Shown piece by piece: positions 42,596-51,017 of a DNA stretch of 64,000 nt. This stretch comes from Streptomyces umbrinus (lineage in GTDB: Bacteria > Actinomycetota > Actinomycetes > Streptomycetales > Streptomycetaceae): assembly GCF_030817415.1 (NCBI RefSeq), contig NZ_JAUSZI010000002.1:12189501-12253500 (forward strand), in the 5' to 3' direction. How positions within the stretch are numbered: position 1 is the first letter of the stretch; each line of letters opens with the position of its first letter. A program made the translations under genes and the position numbers. Below the pieces are notes generated by a model, which saw only the letters and a program-made list of their open reading frames with translations, did not search any database and had not been told where the DNA came from.

Positions 42596-42664
42596 GTTCT
42601 CGGAGTTCGTGAGCCGGTAACGCTCGTGTGGGTGGTGATGACAGCCGACGGATCCGGCGGGACG
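42596..42664 (+). repeat. Direct repeat, copy B (about 69 bp)
   Basis: It matches 41068-41134 and lies about 80 bases after the stop of the 12-residue-repeat gene. The pair suggests that the gene block was inserted or duplicated by recombination. No IS end is seen here. Confidence 0.85.
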
Positions 42665-42719
42665 CTCCGTGGCGCGACGATGTCCCGTACCCGCCCTGTG
42701 AACCCGGGGAGGGACCCTC

Positions 42720-43110
42720 AACCGGTTCCAATCTCAGCGCCGATTCGTCTTCCGACTGTCGGCTGCGGGGCGCGCGGGCCGAATTGAGTGCCGCATCGGC
42801 GGGGTGGGGTGTCCGGGTGGTCTGCTCCCTGCATGCGGGTTCGGTCTCGTACGAGGTCTGTGTAGGCGGCGGCACCTTGAGCGTCGCCGGCTTCTCCCCG
42901 CCAGTGGGCGAGCCCGTCCCGGGAATCCAGGATGTCAGGGTGGTCTGCTCCCTGTACGAGGGCCTGGTGATCTACGAGGTTCGTGAAATCGTCGGCGGCA
43001 CCTTGGGCGTCACCGGCCTCCCCTCGCCAGAAAGCAGCGTTGTGCCGGGCATTCAGCGTGTCAAGGTGTTCTGGTCCCTGCACGCGGCTCCGACCCTCAA
43101 TGCATCGAAC
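42720..43110 (-). pseudogene. Tetratricopeptide-repeat gene remnant
   Basis: The minus-strand frame contains 42-residue TPR units of the Streptomyces NB-ARC/TPR type: GPEHLDTLNARHNAAFWRGE, AGDAQGAADDFTNLVDHQAL and GADHPDILDSRDGLAHWRGE, AGDAQGAAAYTDLVRDRTRM. The N-terminal ATPase that normally precedes such repeats is missing, and flanks are not homologous. It is a remnant of a large regulator or defence-type protein next to the Qat genes. Confidence 0.75.
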
Positions 43111-43625
43111 CACCGCACAGCTCACGCCGGCACATCCGGCAGTTCCTCCGGCCGCGCTCGGCGCGGAAGTCCGGCATGGCGGCCGCCGCGAGCCTGCCGC
43201 TGCCTGCGGAGGTGGATGTCTTCGTGCCACGAGCAGGCCGGTGCTCTCCGCGGTGGCAGGGCCCCGGTGTTCGGGATGGCTGAGCATCCCGGCCGCGTGA
43301 GAGCCCGAGCCGGCCCAAGGGGCTTTTGACGCCGGTGCCGGAAGGGCACGGAGTGACCCTGTGACGGGACAGGTATTTGTCATGGCGTGTCAGCTGCCGC
43401 GGCCATTGCCGCTGTTGTGATAAGTATGGCGGCCGAAAGGGGAGCCGTCGCGCGGCGCGGCCAGGGTGTCCGCCCCGGGGCTCCCGTGTGATGCCCGGGG
43501 CGGTGACGGCACAGGGGCCGGTGGCACATGCGGAGGCCTGTCCGGCTGGCCGGGGGTGTTCCGGTCACCGAGTGAGCTGTGCGCGCGGCGTTGGCGGAGC
43601 ACTGCAGCAGGCTGGGGGACGTGTG
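43111..43625. other. Leader region before the Qat operon
   Basis: There are long shadow frames but no supported gene. The promoter of the operon should be in the last 200 bases. GGGGGAC lies 10 bases before the qatA ATG. No dyad operator was recognised. Confidence 0.4.
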
Positions 43626-45323
43626 ATGAGTGAAATGAGACTGTGGGACGACAATCCCACGGGTGTGGACCTGCTGGGCTTCGCATCCATCGTCGACACG
43701 GTGGTGACCACACTCGACCTCCCGTACCTGGACCCGGTGACGATCGGGATCGCCGCTCCCTGGGGCGGCGGGAAGTCGACGGTGCTGCGGCTGCTGCACA
43801 AGGAGCTGGACGCGCAAGACGGTTACCGGGTGATCCGTCTCGATCCCTGGGAGTTCGACGACCAGTTCGATGTGCGCGGTGGCGTGATCGGTGAAGTCCT
43901 GCAGGATCTCCTGACGGCCTACAAGGCGCAGGACGGCCTGCCGGACAGGATCAATGGGCTTCTTGAGCGGGTGAGCTGGTCACGCGTTGCGGTCAGCCTG
44001 TCCAAGGGATCGCTGGTCGCTCAGTCCGCAGACCTGGTCGAGGCCCCCACACCCCGCTCGAAGAGCGATCCCAGGAGCCTGGCGGGTTTCCGGAAGGAGT
44101 TCGCCAGTCTGCTCAAGGACCTGACACAGCTCAAGCGCCTGGTCGTGCTCGTCGACGACCTGGACCGCTGTCTGCCCGACGCGGTGATGGCCACGCTGGA
44201 GGCCATCAAACTGTTCCTGTCGGTGGAGAAGGTCGCGTTCGTCCTGGCGGCGGACCAGGACATGGTGCGCGAGTCGATCGCAGCGAGCCTGGACGCCACG
44301 GGCCGGAGTGAGCGGTTCGCCCACCGCTACCTGGAGAAGATCGTCCAGGTGCCGCTGTCGCTGCCGCGGATCGGTGCCGACGAGGCAGCCACCTTCATCA
44401 CGCTGCTGCTCTCGGCGCACGAATGCTCGCTGGAGCACTACACACGGCTGGTCGAGCACGCCCAGCAGCGGCGTGCCGCGGGGCAGTCCCCAGTCCTGTC
44501 GGACCTGCAGAATCTTCCGTGGCAGCCCGACGGGGCCTCGCTCGCCCTTGCCGACCGGCTGGCCACCGGTCTGTCGGCCGACCGGTCCGGAAGCCCACGC
44601 AGCATCAAACGCTTCCTCAACGCGTTCGCCCTGCGGACCCGGATCGCCGAGAGCCAGGGCATCAGCATCGACCCCTCGGTGATCGTCAAGCTCATGCTGC
44701 TGGAAGACAGCCCGGGCAAGGACTTCGAGACCCTCGTCAAACTCCAGGACGCCGCCCGCAGTGAACTCCTTCAGCACTGGCAGGCCTGGGGGAAGGGGGA
44801 ACGCGACGACAGACCGGACCAGGTCAGTGAGGCGAGCAGGCACTGGGCCGCGTCCGAACCCGATCTCACCACCGCCCCGATCGGCCCCTATCTCAGCCTG
44901 GCCGCCTCCCTGGTGAGCCTCACCGCGGCCGCCTCCCTCACCCAGGAACAGGTCACCTGGGTCTCCCACCTCGCTGGCCAGTCGGAGCCGCACCGGCGCA
45001 CTGCGCAGCAAGAGGTGACGGCCCGCCCGGTCACGGAGCAGCAGGCCGTCGTCGAGGCCCTGCTGGAGCGCGGCCGCAGGGAACAGCAGAGCGAGCCGCT
45101 AGTGGAGTCCCTCCTGTACATCGCGAACGCCACCGAGGATCTGCGCCGCCGCATCGCCGACGGTCTGTGGGACATGCGCAGCAATCTCACCCCCGGCTCC
45201 GCCCTGGACATCGCCGACAGCGACAGCGGGGAACTGCGCGACCTGGCGGTCCGCTTGGCAGAGGCGACGGACATCGACCCCATGGTGAGGGAAGCAGCCA
45301 AAGTGGAACAGGAGGGCCCCTGA
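43626..45323 (+). CDS. qatA: QatA, KAP-family P-loop ATPase of the Qat defence system
   Basis: The protein is 565 residues from ATG 43626 (GTG at 43623 is also possible); the longer open frame upstream has no homology. KAP NTPase: Walker A at about 44-51 (APWGGGKST), Walker B at about 172-181 (RLVVLVDDLDRC), and the sensor region FVLAADQDMVRESIAASLD with FAHRYLEKIVQVPLSLPRIG and SPRSIKRFLNAFALRTRI. No membrane helices split the P-loop domain. It is the first of four overlapping genes in the order qatABCD, an anti-phage system shown experimentally in enterobacteria. The ATPase is thought to be the sensor or motor part. Confidence 0.93.
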   Translation: MSEMRLWDDNPTGVDLLGFASIVDTVVTTLDLPYLDPVTIGIAAPWGGGKSTVLRLLHKELDAQDGYRVIRLDPWEFDDQFDVRGGVIGEVLQDLLTAYKAQDGLPDRINGLLERVSWSRVAVSLSKGSLVAQSADLVEAPTPRSKSDPRSLAGFRKEFASLLKDLTQLKRLVVLVDDLDRCLPDAVMATLEAIKLFLSVEKVAFVLAADQDMVRESIAASLDATGRSERFAHRYLEKIVQVPLSLPRIGADEAATFITLLLSAHECSLEHYTRLVEHAQQRRAAGQSPVLSDLQNLPWQPDGASLALADRLATGLSADRSGSPRSIKRFLNAFALRTRIAESQGISIDPSVIVKLMLLEDSPGKDFETLVKLQDAARSELLQHWQAWGKGERDDRPDQVSEASRHWAASEPDLTTAPIGPYLSLAASLVSLTAAASLTQEQVTWVSHLAGQSEPHRRTAQQEVTARPVTEQQAVVEALLERGRREQQSEPLVESLLYIANATEDLRRRIADGLWDMRSNLTPGSALDIADSDSGELRDLAVRLAEATDIDPMVREAAKVEQEGP

Positions 45324-46153
45324 TGGGCACCTCGGGCTCCTATGGAGGCAGCGGCTCCGCCGAATGGAGCGCGGCCCATGACGCTTTCGACGCTCTGCCC
45401 GCCACCGGAACGGGATCCGCCAACTCCCCGGACACCACGGACCTGCCGGACAGCCAGCAGCAGTTCCTCGACGACGTTGTGCAGGCGCTGGCCAACGCGC
45501 TGAACAAGGATGACGCGGACCACGGCACGGTGCCGGCCGGAGGCTATCCGCTCTCCGCCCTGATCGCCCCGGCCCGCGGCGGCGGGGGAGGGGCTGGGGG
45601 AGCGGCAGGCCCGGGCCGTGTCGGTGGCGGATCGCAGCGCCAGGTACTCAAGGGTTCCTCGCGCGGTGCCGCGGCCCTCGCGGGGGCCTACGCCCTGCGC
45701 AACGGCGATGCCACGCAACTGCGCGAACTCGGCCTGGACTTCACCGAGCTGAGCGGCCTGCCACGGCGCACCCAGATCTCCCGCATCCTGCAGGCCGTCC
45801 TCGGCGACGCCGGGCACCCCGACGAGGCGGCCCTGCGCAGAGCCACCGTCAAGCACGTCAAGGATGTCCTCCTCGCCGCCGAGCCGCCCACCCCGGAAGA
45901 CAGCCTGCGCAGTCTTGTCGCCGACTGGATCTATGAACTCGGCCTGGTCGAGCTCCAGTCCCAAAAAGCCAGCGACAACCTCACCCCCGAGGAGGCCGTC
46001 CGCAAACAGGGCTGGCTGCGGTCCTGGCTGCAGCGCAAAGTACGCCACATCTCGGTGCCTGACACACGCCGTATGACCGTCAAGGAATTCACCGCCACAG
46101 CAGCGAGAGTGACGAGGGAGGCACTGCGTATTCTGCACGCAGGACGCTCATGA
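45323..46153 (+). CDS. qatB: QatB, partner protein of the Qat system
   Basis: The protein is 276 residues; its ATG overlaps the qatA stop (TGATG). It starts Met-Gly in the typical QatB N-terminus MGTSGSYGGSGSAEW, has a long disordered Gly/Ala/Pro segment (about 60-105) and a helical C-terminal domain (GSSRGAAALAGAYALRNGDA, LVADWIYELGLVELQSQKAS, MTVKEFTATAARVTREALRI). The exposed N-terminal glycine matters because QueC-like partners in related systems have been reported to attach a deazaguanine to it; I recall this from recent work and it is not visible in the sequence. Confidence 0.9.
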   Translation: MGTSGSYGGSGSAEWSAAHDAFDALPATGTGSANSPDTTDLPDSQQQFLDDVVQALANALNKDDADHGTVPAGGYPLSALIAPARGGGGGAGGAAGPGRVGGGSQRQVLKGSSRGAAALAGAYALRNGDATQLRELGLDFTELSGLPRRTQISRILQAVLGDAGHPDEAALRRATVKHVKDVLLAAEPPTPEDSLRSLVADWIYELGLVELQSQKASDNLTPEEAVRKQGWLRSWLQRKVRHISVPDTRRMTVKEFTATAARVTREALRILHAGRS

Positions 46154-47424
46154 CGACCGCCTACGAAGTACTGCCGCATGACGGACAGCAGCACGAGCCC
46201 TCCGCGCTGGCCCTGCGCTGGCCCCGTACCCGCACCGACAGCCCCACGCCGACCGTCACCTGCACCCTTGGCTGGGAACTCGACCTCCTGGGCCCCGCAC
46301 CGGCAGCCGCCGCCGACCTCGTCCGCATCGCCGCCTCCGCCTACCCCGCCGACCGCAGCGCCCGCCGCCCCATCACCACCTTCACGCGCACCATCGACCT
46401 CACCGTCCACACTGTCGACCCCGCTCCCTGGAACGCCGCCTCCGGCCGGCTCGCCGAAGAACTGCTGTCCTGGCTCACCGGCGACGCCTGGCACCTGCAC
46501 GCCGTGCCCGCCATCCCCGGCAGCCACCCTCCGGCGCCTGTGCCCGACGCCGACGACGTGATGCTCCTGAGCGGCGGGCTCGACTCCCTGTGCGGCGCCG
46601 CGGACCACCTCGGCGACACGACACGGCGCATCCACCTCAGCCACTACGACGGCAGCACCGTCATCCGCCACGCCCAGCAGCAGACCAGCGCCTGGCTCAG
46701 CAACCGTGCACGACAGCCGCTGCGCCACCTCAGCGTGAAGCTCTGCCAGACCCACACCGCTGCGGAATCCTCCTCTCGCAGCCGCAGCCTGCTCTTCGCC
46801 GCCCTGGCCTCAGCGGTCGCCGCCGGCGCTTCGAGCCCGCAAGTGACCGTTCCGGAGAACGGCTTCACCAGCATCAACCCGCCCCTGACCGCCGCCCGGG
46901 GCGGCGCCCTGTCCACCCGCTCGACCCATCCGGGCACGTTCGCCTGCATCAACGAGCTCCTGGCGAGCCTGGACATCCCGGTGACGCTGGCCAACCCCTA
47001 CGCCTACCTCACCAAGGGACAGCTCCTGGCACGGGCCTTGGACCGTGCGGGCCCGTCCCTGCTGCAGGCGGGAGCGGAAACCCTCTCGTGCAGCAAGCTC
47101 GACGGCAATTGGTACCCCGGCGGAGACCCCACCCTCAACTGCGGCCTGTGCCTGGCCTGCCTGGTACGCCGGGGAGCATTCACCGCGGTCCCCCACCACG
47201 ATCCCACTACTTACCTCGTTGATCACCTCACCGGCCAAGCACACCAGCTGCTGCTGGAGCGCCGCCGCAAAGACGTCCACGACGTGCGGCAGGCCATCGC
47301 CCGCGGCATCGACGACACCGACATCCTCGCCGTTGGTGAACTTCCCCCCGACACCGACCTCGACGCCGTCGTGGGCCTGTGCCAACGAGGCCTGCAGGAG
47401 CTGAACCATGTCCCGCCTCCCTGA
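46150..47424 (+). CDS. qatC: QatC, QueC-like enzyme of the Qat system
   Basis: The protein is 424 residues; it overlaps qatB by ATGA. After an N-terminal extension of about 130 residues that normal QueC lacks, the PP-loop ATPase motif SGGLDS is at 141-146. The zinc site is formed by Cys314, Cys331, Cys334 and Cys337 (NCGLCLACLVRR). QueC makes preQ0 (7-cyano-7-deazaguanine) using ATP and ammonia. No other queuosine genes are here, so a protein-modifying role on QatB is the better fit for this context. Confidence 0.93.
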   Translation: MTTAYEVLPHDGQQHEPSALALRWPRTRTDSPTPTVTCTLGWELDLLGPAPAAAADLVRIAASAYPADRSARRPITTFTRTIDLTVHTVDPAPWNAASGRLAEELLSWLTGDAWHLHAVPAIPGSHPPAPVPDADDVMLLSGGLDSLCGAADHLGDTTRRIHLSHYDGSTVIRHAQQQTSAWLSNRARQPLRHLSVKLCQTHTAAESSSRSRSLLFAALASAVAAGASSPQVTVPENGFTSINPPLTAARGGALSTRSTHPGTFACINELLASLDIPVTLANPYAYLTKGQLLARALDRAGPSLLQAGAETLSCSKLDGNWYPGGDPTLNCGLCLACLVRRGAFTAVPHHDPTTYLVDHLTGQAHQLLLERRRKDVHDVRQAIARGIDDTDILAVGELPPDTDLDAVVGLCQRGLQELNHVPPP

Positions 47425-48172
47425 AGGACTGCCACCGCTCGACTGCCACGCCCACATCGCACCCGATGTGACCCCCGCGCAGATCGACGCCTTGAACGGA
47501 GCCGTCGTCTTCGCCGTCACCCGCACCCCGGCCGAAGCACACCGCGCCGGCCGGCGCGCCGACGCGCGCCTGGTGTGGGGATCTGGCGTACATCCCGGCG
47601 TTCCCGAAGCGCTCGATGCCTTCGACCTGGAGCAGTTCCGTGCCACCTTGCGGCACAGCTGCCTCATCGGGGAAGTCGGCCTCGACCGCCGAGGCAATCT
47701 CGAGCGGCAGCGCACCGTACTGGCCCAGATCCTGAATGCAGCACGCGACCAGCCCGTCCTGCTGTCGCTGCACAGTACTGGACGGACCGGCCCCCTCCTC
47801 GACCTGCTGACCGACCAGCCGCACCCCGGAATGATCCTGCACTGGTTCCTCGGCGGCCCCACCGAGCGGCAACGTGCCATCGACCTGGGCGCCTACTTTT
47901 CCGTCAACGCCGCCATGCCCGACGACATCCTGACCTCCCTGCCCCTGGCCTGCCTGCTGCCGGAGACCGACTTCCCGGCCAGCCGACGCACCACCGGCGC
48001 AGCGCGCCCCGGCCACATCGACCGGCTCGAACAACGGCTCGCCCAACTCCACGGCGTCACACCGGAACACCTCAGACGACGCTTCTGGCAGAACCTGCGC
48101 GAACTGACCACCCGCACACACGTCCTGGACAGGCTTCCCGAACACGTCGCGGACTGGGCCCTGGAAGCCTGA
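47408..48172 (+). CDS. qatD: QatD, TatD-family metal-dependent nuclease
   Basis: The protein is 254 residues; its start lies 17 bases inside qatC. TatD metal ligands are in place: His14 and His16 (LDCHAHIAPD), Glu89 (LIGEVGLDRRG), His122 (LLSLHSTGRTG), His145 (GMILHWFLGG) and Asp188 (LLPETDFPAS). It is likely the effector, degrading DNA on infection. The four-gene order and overlaps are those of a complete Qat operon. Confidence 0.93.
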   Translation: MSRLPEGLPPLDCHAHIAPDVTPAQIDALNGAVVFAVTRTPAEAHRAGRRADARLVWGSGVHPGVPEALDAFDLEQFRATLRHSCLIGEVGLDRRGNLERQRTVLAQILNAARDQPVLLSLHSTGRTGPLLDLLTDQPHPGMILHWFLGGPTERQRAIDLGAYFSVNAAMPDDILTSLPLACLLPETDFPASRRTTGAARPGHIDRLEQRLAQLHGVTPEHLRRRFWQNLRELTTRTHVLDRLPEHVADWALEA

Positions 48173-48196
48173 CCCGCAGCCCGCGAGCCACCGGCG

Positions 48197-49033
48197 TCAC
48201 TCACTCCGGCTGACCCGCTCGGCGACCCGTGGATCACTGCGCACGGGCTCCGGCAGCACACAGCCGTGCAAACCTCGGGCTGCAAGAACCTGTTCAACCG
48301 TCAACCCCCGCGCGTCGGACAAGTCCGCCCCCGCCAGATCGGCATCCGCCAGATCCGCACCGTCGAGCTGCGCCCGACACAGAACGGCACCATTGAGCGT
48401 CACCCCTTGAAGATGAGCCCCCCGCAGGTCAGCCCCCGGCAGCCGGGCCTTCGCGAGATGACGCCCTGCGAGATCGACCGGCGGCCAGGAACCTCCCCGG
48501 CGCCGTGAACCAGGTGCGGTGAGCGCCCGCAGCGCCTCCTGAACCAACTCGCCGGGTTTCTCCGGAAGCCGCACGGACGCCAGACCACCCGGCGTACCGG
48601 CAGGCTGTGTGCGGTCTCGAACCAACGCATTCAGCACCCGCGCGGCATGCCTCCCTTGGTCAGGAGCATCCTGGACGATCTGTTCCAGCGCCAGAACACC
48701 CCCGATGCGCACATACGACTCAGCCGACCCCAGCCGCTCCAGCGCCTTCGTGAAACGGTCCGTCACCTGCCCGCGACGGCTCAGCCGGTAGGACCGGGCG
48801 GTATAGATCAGGGCGACGCCGGCACCGACGGCCGCAACGACCTGCACCACGGCCAGCCGGACCTGTCCCACTGCCGCCGACCGGGCCGCGCCGTCCATCG
48901 ACGACCAGTCCTGCCCGGCCAGCCAGCGCGCCAAGCGCCGGCTCAGCGGAGTGAACATCACGACCAGCACTCCAGCCAGCCCGGCCACGCCCAGCACAGC
49001 CGTCACGGCTGGCCACACCTTCTTCAACCTCAT
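48197..49033 (-). CDS. Membrane-anchored pentapeptide-repeat protein
   Basis: The protein is 278 residues from ATG 49033, convergent with qatD. Two helices (AVTAVLGVAGLAGVLVVMFT and LAVVQVVAAVGAGVALIYTA), then a helical part (DRFTKALERLGSAESYVRIG, GVLALEQIVQDAPDQGRHAA) that matches the protein at 41249. The C-terminus has canonical pentapeptide repeats A(D/H)Lxx (ARLPGADLRGAHLQGVTLNG, DGADLADADLAGADLSDARG). The two proteins thus share an anchor but carry different solenoids, one at each side of the Qat operon. Confidence 0.9.
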   Translation of the reverse strand: MRLKKVWPAVTAVLGVAGLAGVLVVMFTPLSRRLARWLAGQDWSSMDGAARSAAVGQVRLAVVQVVAAVGAGVALIYTARSYRLSRRGQVTDRFTKALERLGSAESYVRIGGVLALEQIVQDAPDQGRHAARVLNALVRDRTQPAGTPGGLASVRLPEKPGELVQEALRALTAPGSRRRGGSWPPVDLAGRHLAKARLPGADLRGAHLQGVTLNGAVLCRAQLDGADLADADLAGADLSDARGLTVEQVLAARGLHGCVLPEPVRSDPRVAERVSRSE

Positions 49034-49364
49034 GACCCGGCTTCTATCGCGTCCACCGCACCGAGGGCGACCCGCTCCCGCCCGCACACCAGTCCCCAGG
49101 GCGCAGGAAGTGCCTTCGCCTCCGCATGCCGCCGGCCGTCCTGGACGTGTGCGCATGCGGGAGGATCCGCAACTGGCGTGCAGGGTCAGCCTGTTCGTGG
49201 CCATCTGCGCGGAGGTGTTTACCGCAAGACCTGCCGCCGCGCAGCGGGTTCGTGACTTTCCGCCACCGGGAGTGAAGGCCCGGAAGGATGAGCTGTGGTA
49301 CCAGGGAGCAGGCCTGTTGCGGGAGAGCCCATGGACAAGACGAACCGCGCCGACCATCGGCACG
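49034..49364. other. Intergenic stretch
   Basis: About 330 bases between the pentapeptide gene and the next small gene. It should contain divergent promoters. No other feature could be supported. Confidence 0.4.
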
Positions 49365-49808
49365 ATGCCGCGGCGCAGAGACTACGGTCCAACCCGCCGT
49401 CCCCGGGCACACCTCATATGCGAACTGCCCGCACCGTTTCCCGAAGTACTGGACCGGCTGACCTACGCGACCATGGACGACTGCCGACAGTGCCGGCCCG
49501 CCCTGCTGGACCGTGTCGCGGGCGATGCGCGAGCGATGCTGGAGCTGGTGTCCTGGGCCTGCTTCCTGACGTCGGAAACCTACTGCGGCATTCCGCCGGA
49601 GCTCGTCGCCGGCATCGAGCCGCCAGGCGCCCCGTTCCGCGCCTCGGCCACCTTCCGCGCACTGGCCCGGCAGTACGGCGCACACGGGCGGATCAAGGAC
49701 ACCGCCTGCATCCACCGCACAACAGCACAGCGCCGCGAAGCGGCGGACACCGCCGTCACCCTCGTCGTCGGCCTGTCCCGGTGGCAGGCGGACTTCCTCT
49801 ACCAGTGA
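49365..49808 (+). CDS. Hypothetical protein
   Basis: The protein is 147 residues from ATG 49365; a start further upstream is possible because the frame is open. Sequence such as AHLICELPAPFPEVLDRLTY, DDCRQCRPALLDRVAGDARA and LVSWACFLTSETYCGIPPEL is mostly helical with a CxxC (CRQC). The end VTLVVGLSRWQADFLYQ looks natural. No family is recognised. No clear ribosome binding site supports the exact start. Confidence 0.55.
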   Translation: MPRRRDYGPTRRPRAHLICELPAPFPEVLDRLTYATMDDCRQCRPALLDRVAGDARAMLELVSWACFLTSETYCGIPPELVAGIEPPGAPFRASATFRALARQYGAHGRIKDTACIHRTTAQRREAADTAVTLVVGLSRWQADFLYQ

Positions 49809-50176
49809 CCCTGCTCCCCTGAACGCGCAAGAGGAGACAACCCGCTGTCGCCCGGCTTACCGGGCATCGCCGCGATGCAACTCCAGGCGGCGAGCGGGTA
49901 CTTGGCCGGCGAACCAGCGCCCGGTCCCGCCACCGCTGAGCGACTGCCCCGCTCTGCAGTACGACGCCCTGGTGCTGCACTGCCTGCTCGACTACAGCAG
50001 CACCGCCGCCGCCGAGGCCATGGGACAGGACCCGAGCAAGATCCGCTACCTGGTGTGCTCGACACCCGCACAGTCGCGGACCGCGGCCCGCCGCCTGGCC
50101 CCCTCACACTGACGTTCCAGCCCGGCGACACCGGAGCCAGGCCTGGTGGTTGTGTCGTGGGAGCTCCGGTGGCTGC
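49809..50176 (+). other. Possible remnant of a small DNA-binding gene
   Basis: One frame (about 49929-50112) reads LSDCPALQYDALVLHCLLDY, then SSTAAAEAMGQDPSKIRYLV and ARRLAPSH before TGA, which looks like a helix-turn-helix end. It has no start site in frame with good sequence. The rest of the interval holds nothing recognisable. Confidence 0.3.
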
Positions 50177-50800
50177 TCAGTCGGCTGCTGTCTCCGGCTG
50201 CGGCTCGGCCTTGGCGGACTGCGGGGCGGTGGCGGCGGTGTAGAAGACGGATGAACCCTGCTTGGTGCGGTGGGCGTGGCTCTTGGCGACCAGCCCTTCG
50301 ACCGTGGTGCGTACCACGGTGGTCTTGATGGTGCGGTCGGGGTGGGCCTGGGTGAGTGCGGAGGAGATCTCGGCCGCCGACCGCGGCTCGTTCTGCTGCT
50401 GGAGGTGGTTGCGGATCAGATCGACGAGGGACGGCTTGCCGGCTGTCTTGGATGCCTTTGCGGACGGGGCCTCGGCGGTGGGCTTCTTGGTCGCCGCCTT
50501 GCCTGCACCCGCGGCGGCTGTTTTCTTCGGCCTGCTGCGCTTGGGCTCGGCAGCAGCTTGGCGGGGCACGGACACCGCAGTCTTGGTGGCCGCCTCGTCG
50601 GCGGGGCTCGCGCCGCCGAGCGCCTGCTGCATGTTCACCAGCACCGTGTGGTCATGCTGCAAGGTGCGCAGCTGCTCCTGCAGGGCCTCCACTACCACCC
50701 CGATACGTTCCTGCTCCTTGGTGTTGCGCTCCAGGTCACCTGTGATCTGGGCGGTGTACTGCGACGTCAATTCTGTACTGCTGGCCTGGATTTCAGACAT
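50177..50800 (-). CDS. Coiled-coil, linker and winged-helix regulator-like protein
   Basis: The protein is 207 residues. N-terminal coiled coil (LERNTKEQERIGVVVEALQE, QLRTLQHDHTVLVNMQQALG), a Lys/Ala/Pro-rich linker of about 60 residues, and a C-terminal winged helix (SLVDLIRNHLQQQNEPRSAA, EISSALTQAHPDRTIKTTVV, TTVEGLVAKSHAHRTKQGSS). Related 'regulatory proteins' are common in Streptomyces. The domain order is the same as in the IS-borne proteins at 3129, 30232 and 34244, although sequence similarity is weak. It is separate from the lanthipeptide operon by about 220 bases. Confidence 0.75.
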   Translation of the reverse strand: MSEIQASSTELTSQYTAQITGDLERNTKEQERIGVVVEALQEQLRTLQHDHTVLVNMQQALGGASPADEAATKTAVSVPRQAAAEPKRSRPKKTAAAGAGKAATKKPTAEAPSAKASKTAGKPSLVDLIRNHLQQQNEPRSAAEISSALTQAHPDRTIKTTVVRTTVEGLVAKSHAHRTKQGSSVFYTAATAPQSAKAEPQPETAAD

Positions 50801-51017
50801 GACATGGGCCTTTCTGCAGTGCGCGAGCACGGTGGTGAAGAGCCGGAACCGAATGCGCCAGTGGATGGAGATATTCCGTCTGTGGTGACCGGATGGCCCG
50901 CAGGACACCACTGCGGCAGCCTGCCGGAATCTAGAGATAGTACGCATGAGCGGAACCGGATGCTCCTGCTGAGTGATGTGTCACTCTGCCGTGAAGGCAG
51001 GACAGTGCCTCAACTAC

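Noticed and set aside
43377..43625. 83-residue N-terminal extension of qatA
   Set aside because: Cys/Arg/Gly-rich sequence without homology; ATG 43626 begins the conserved part.
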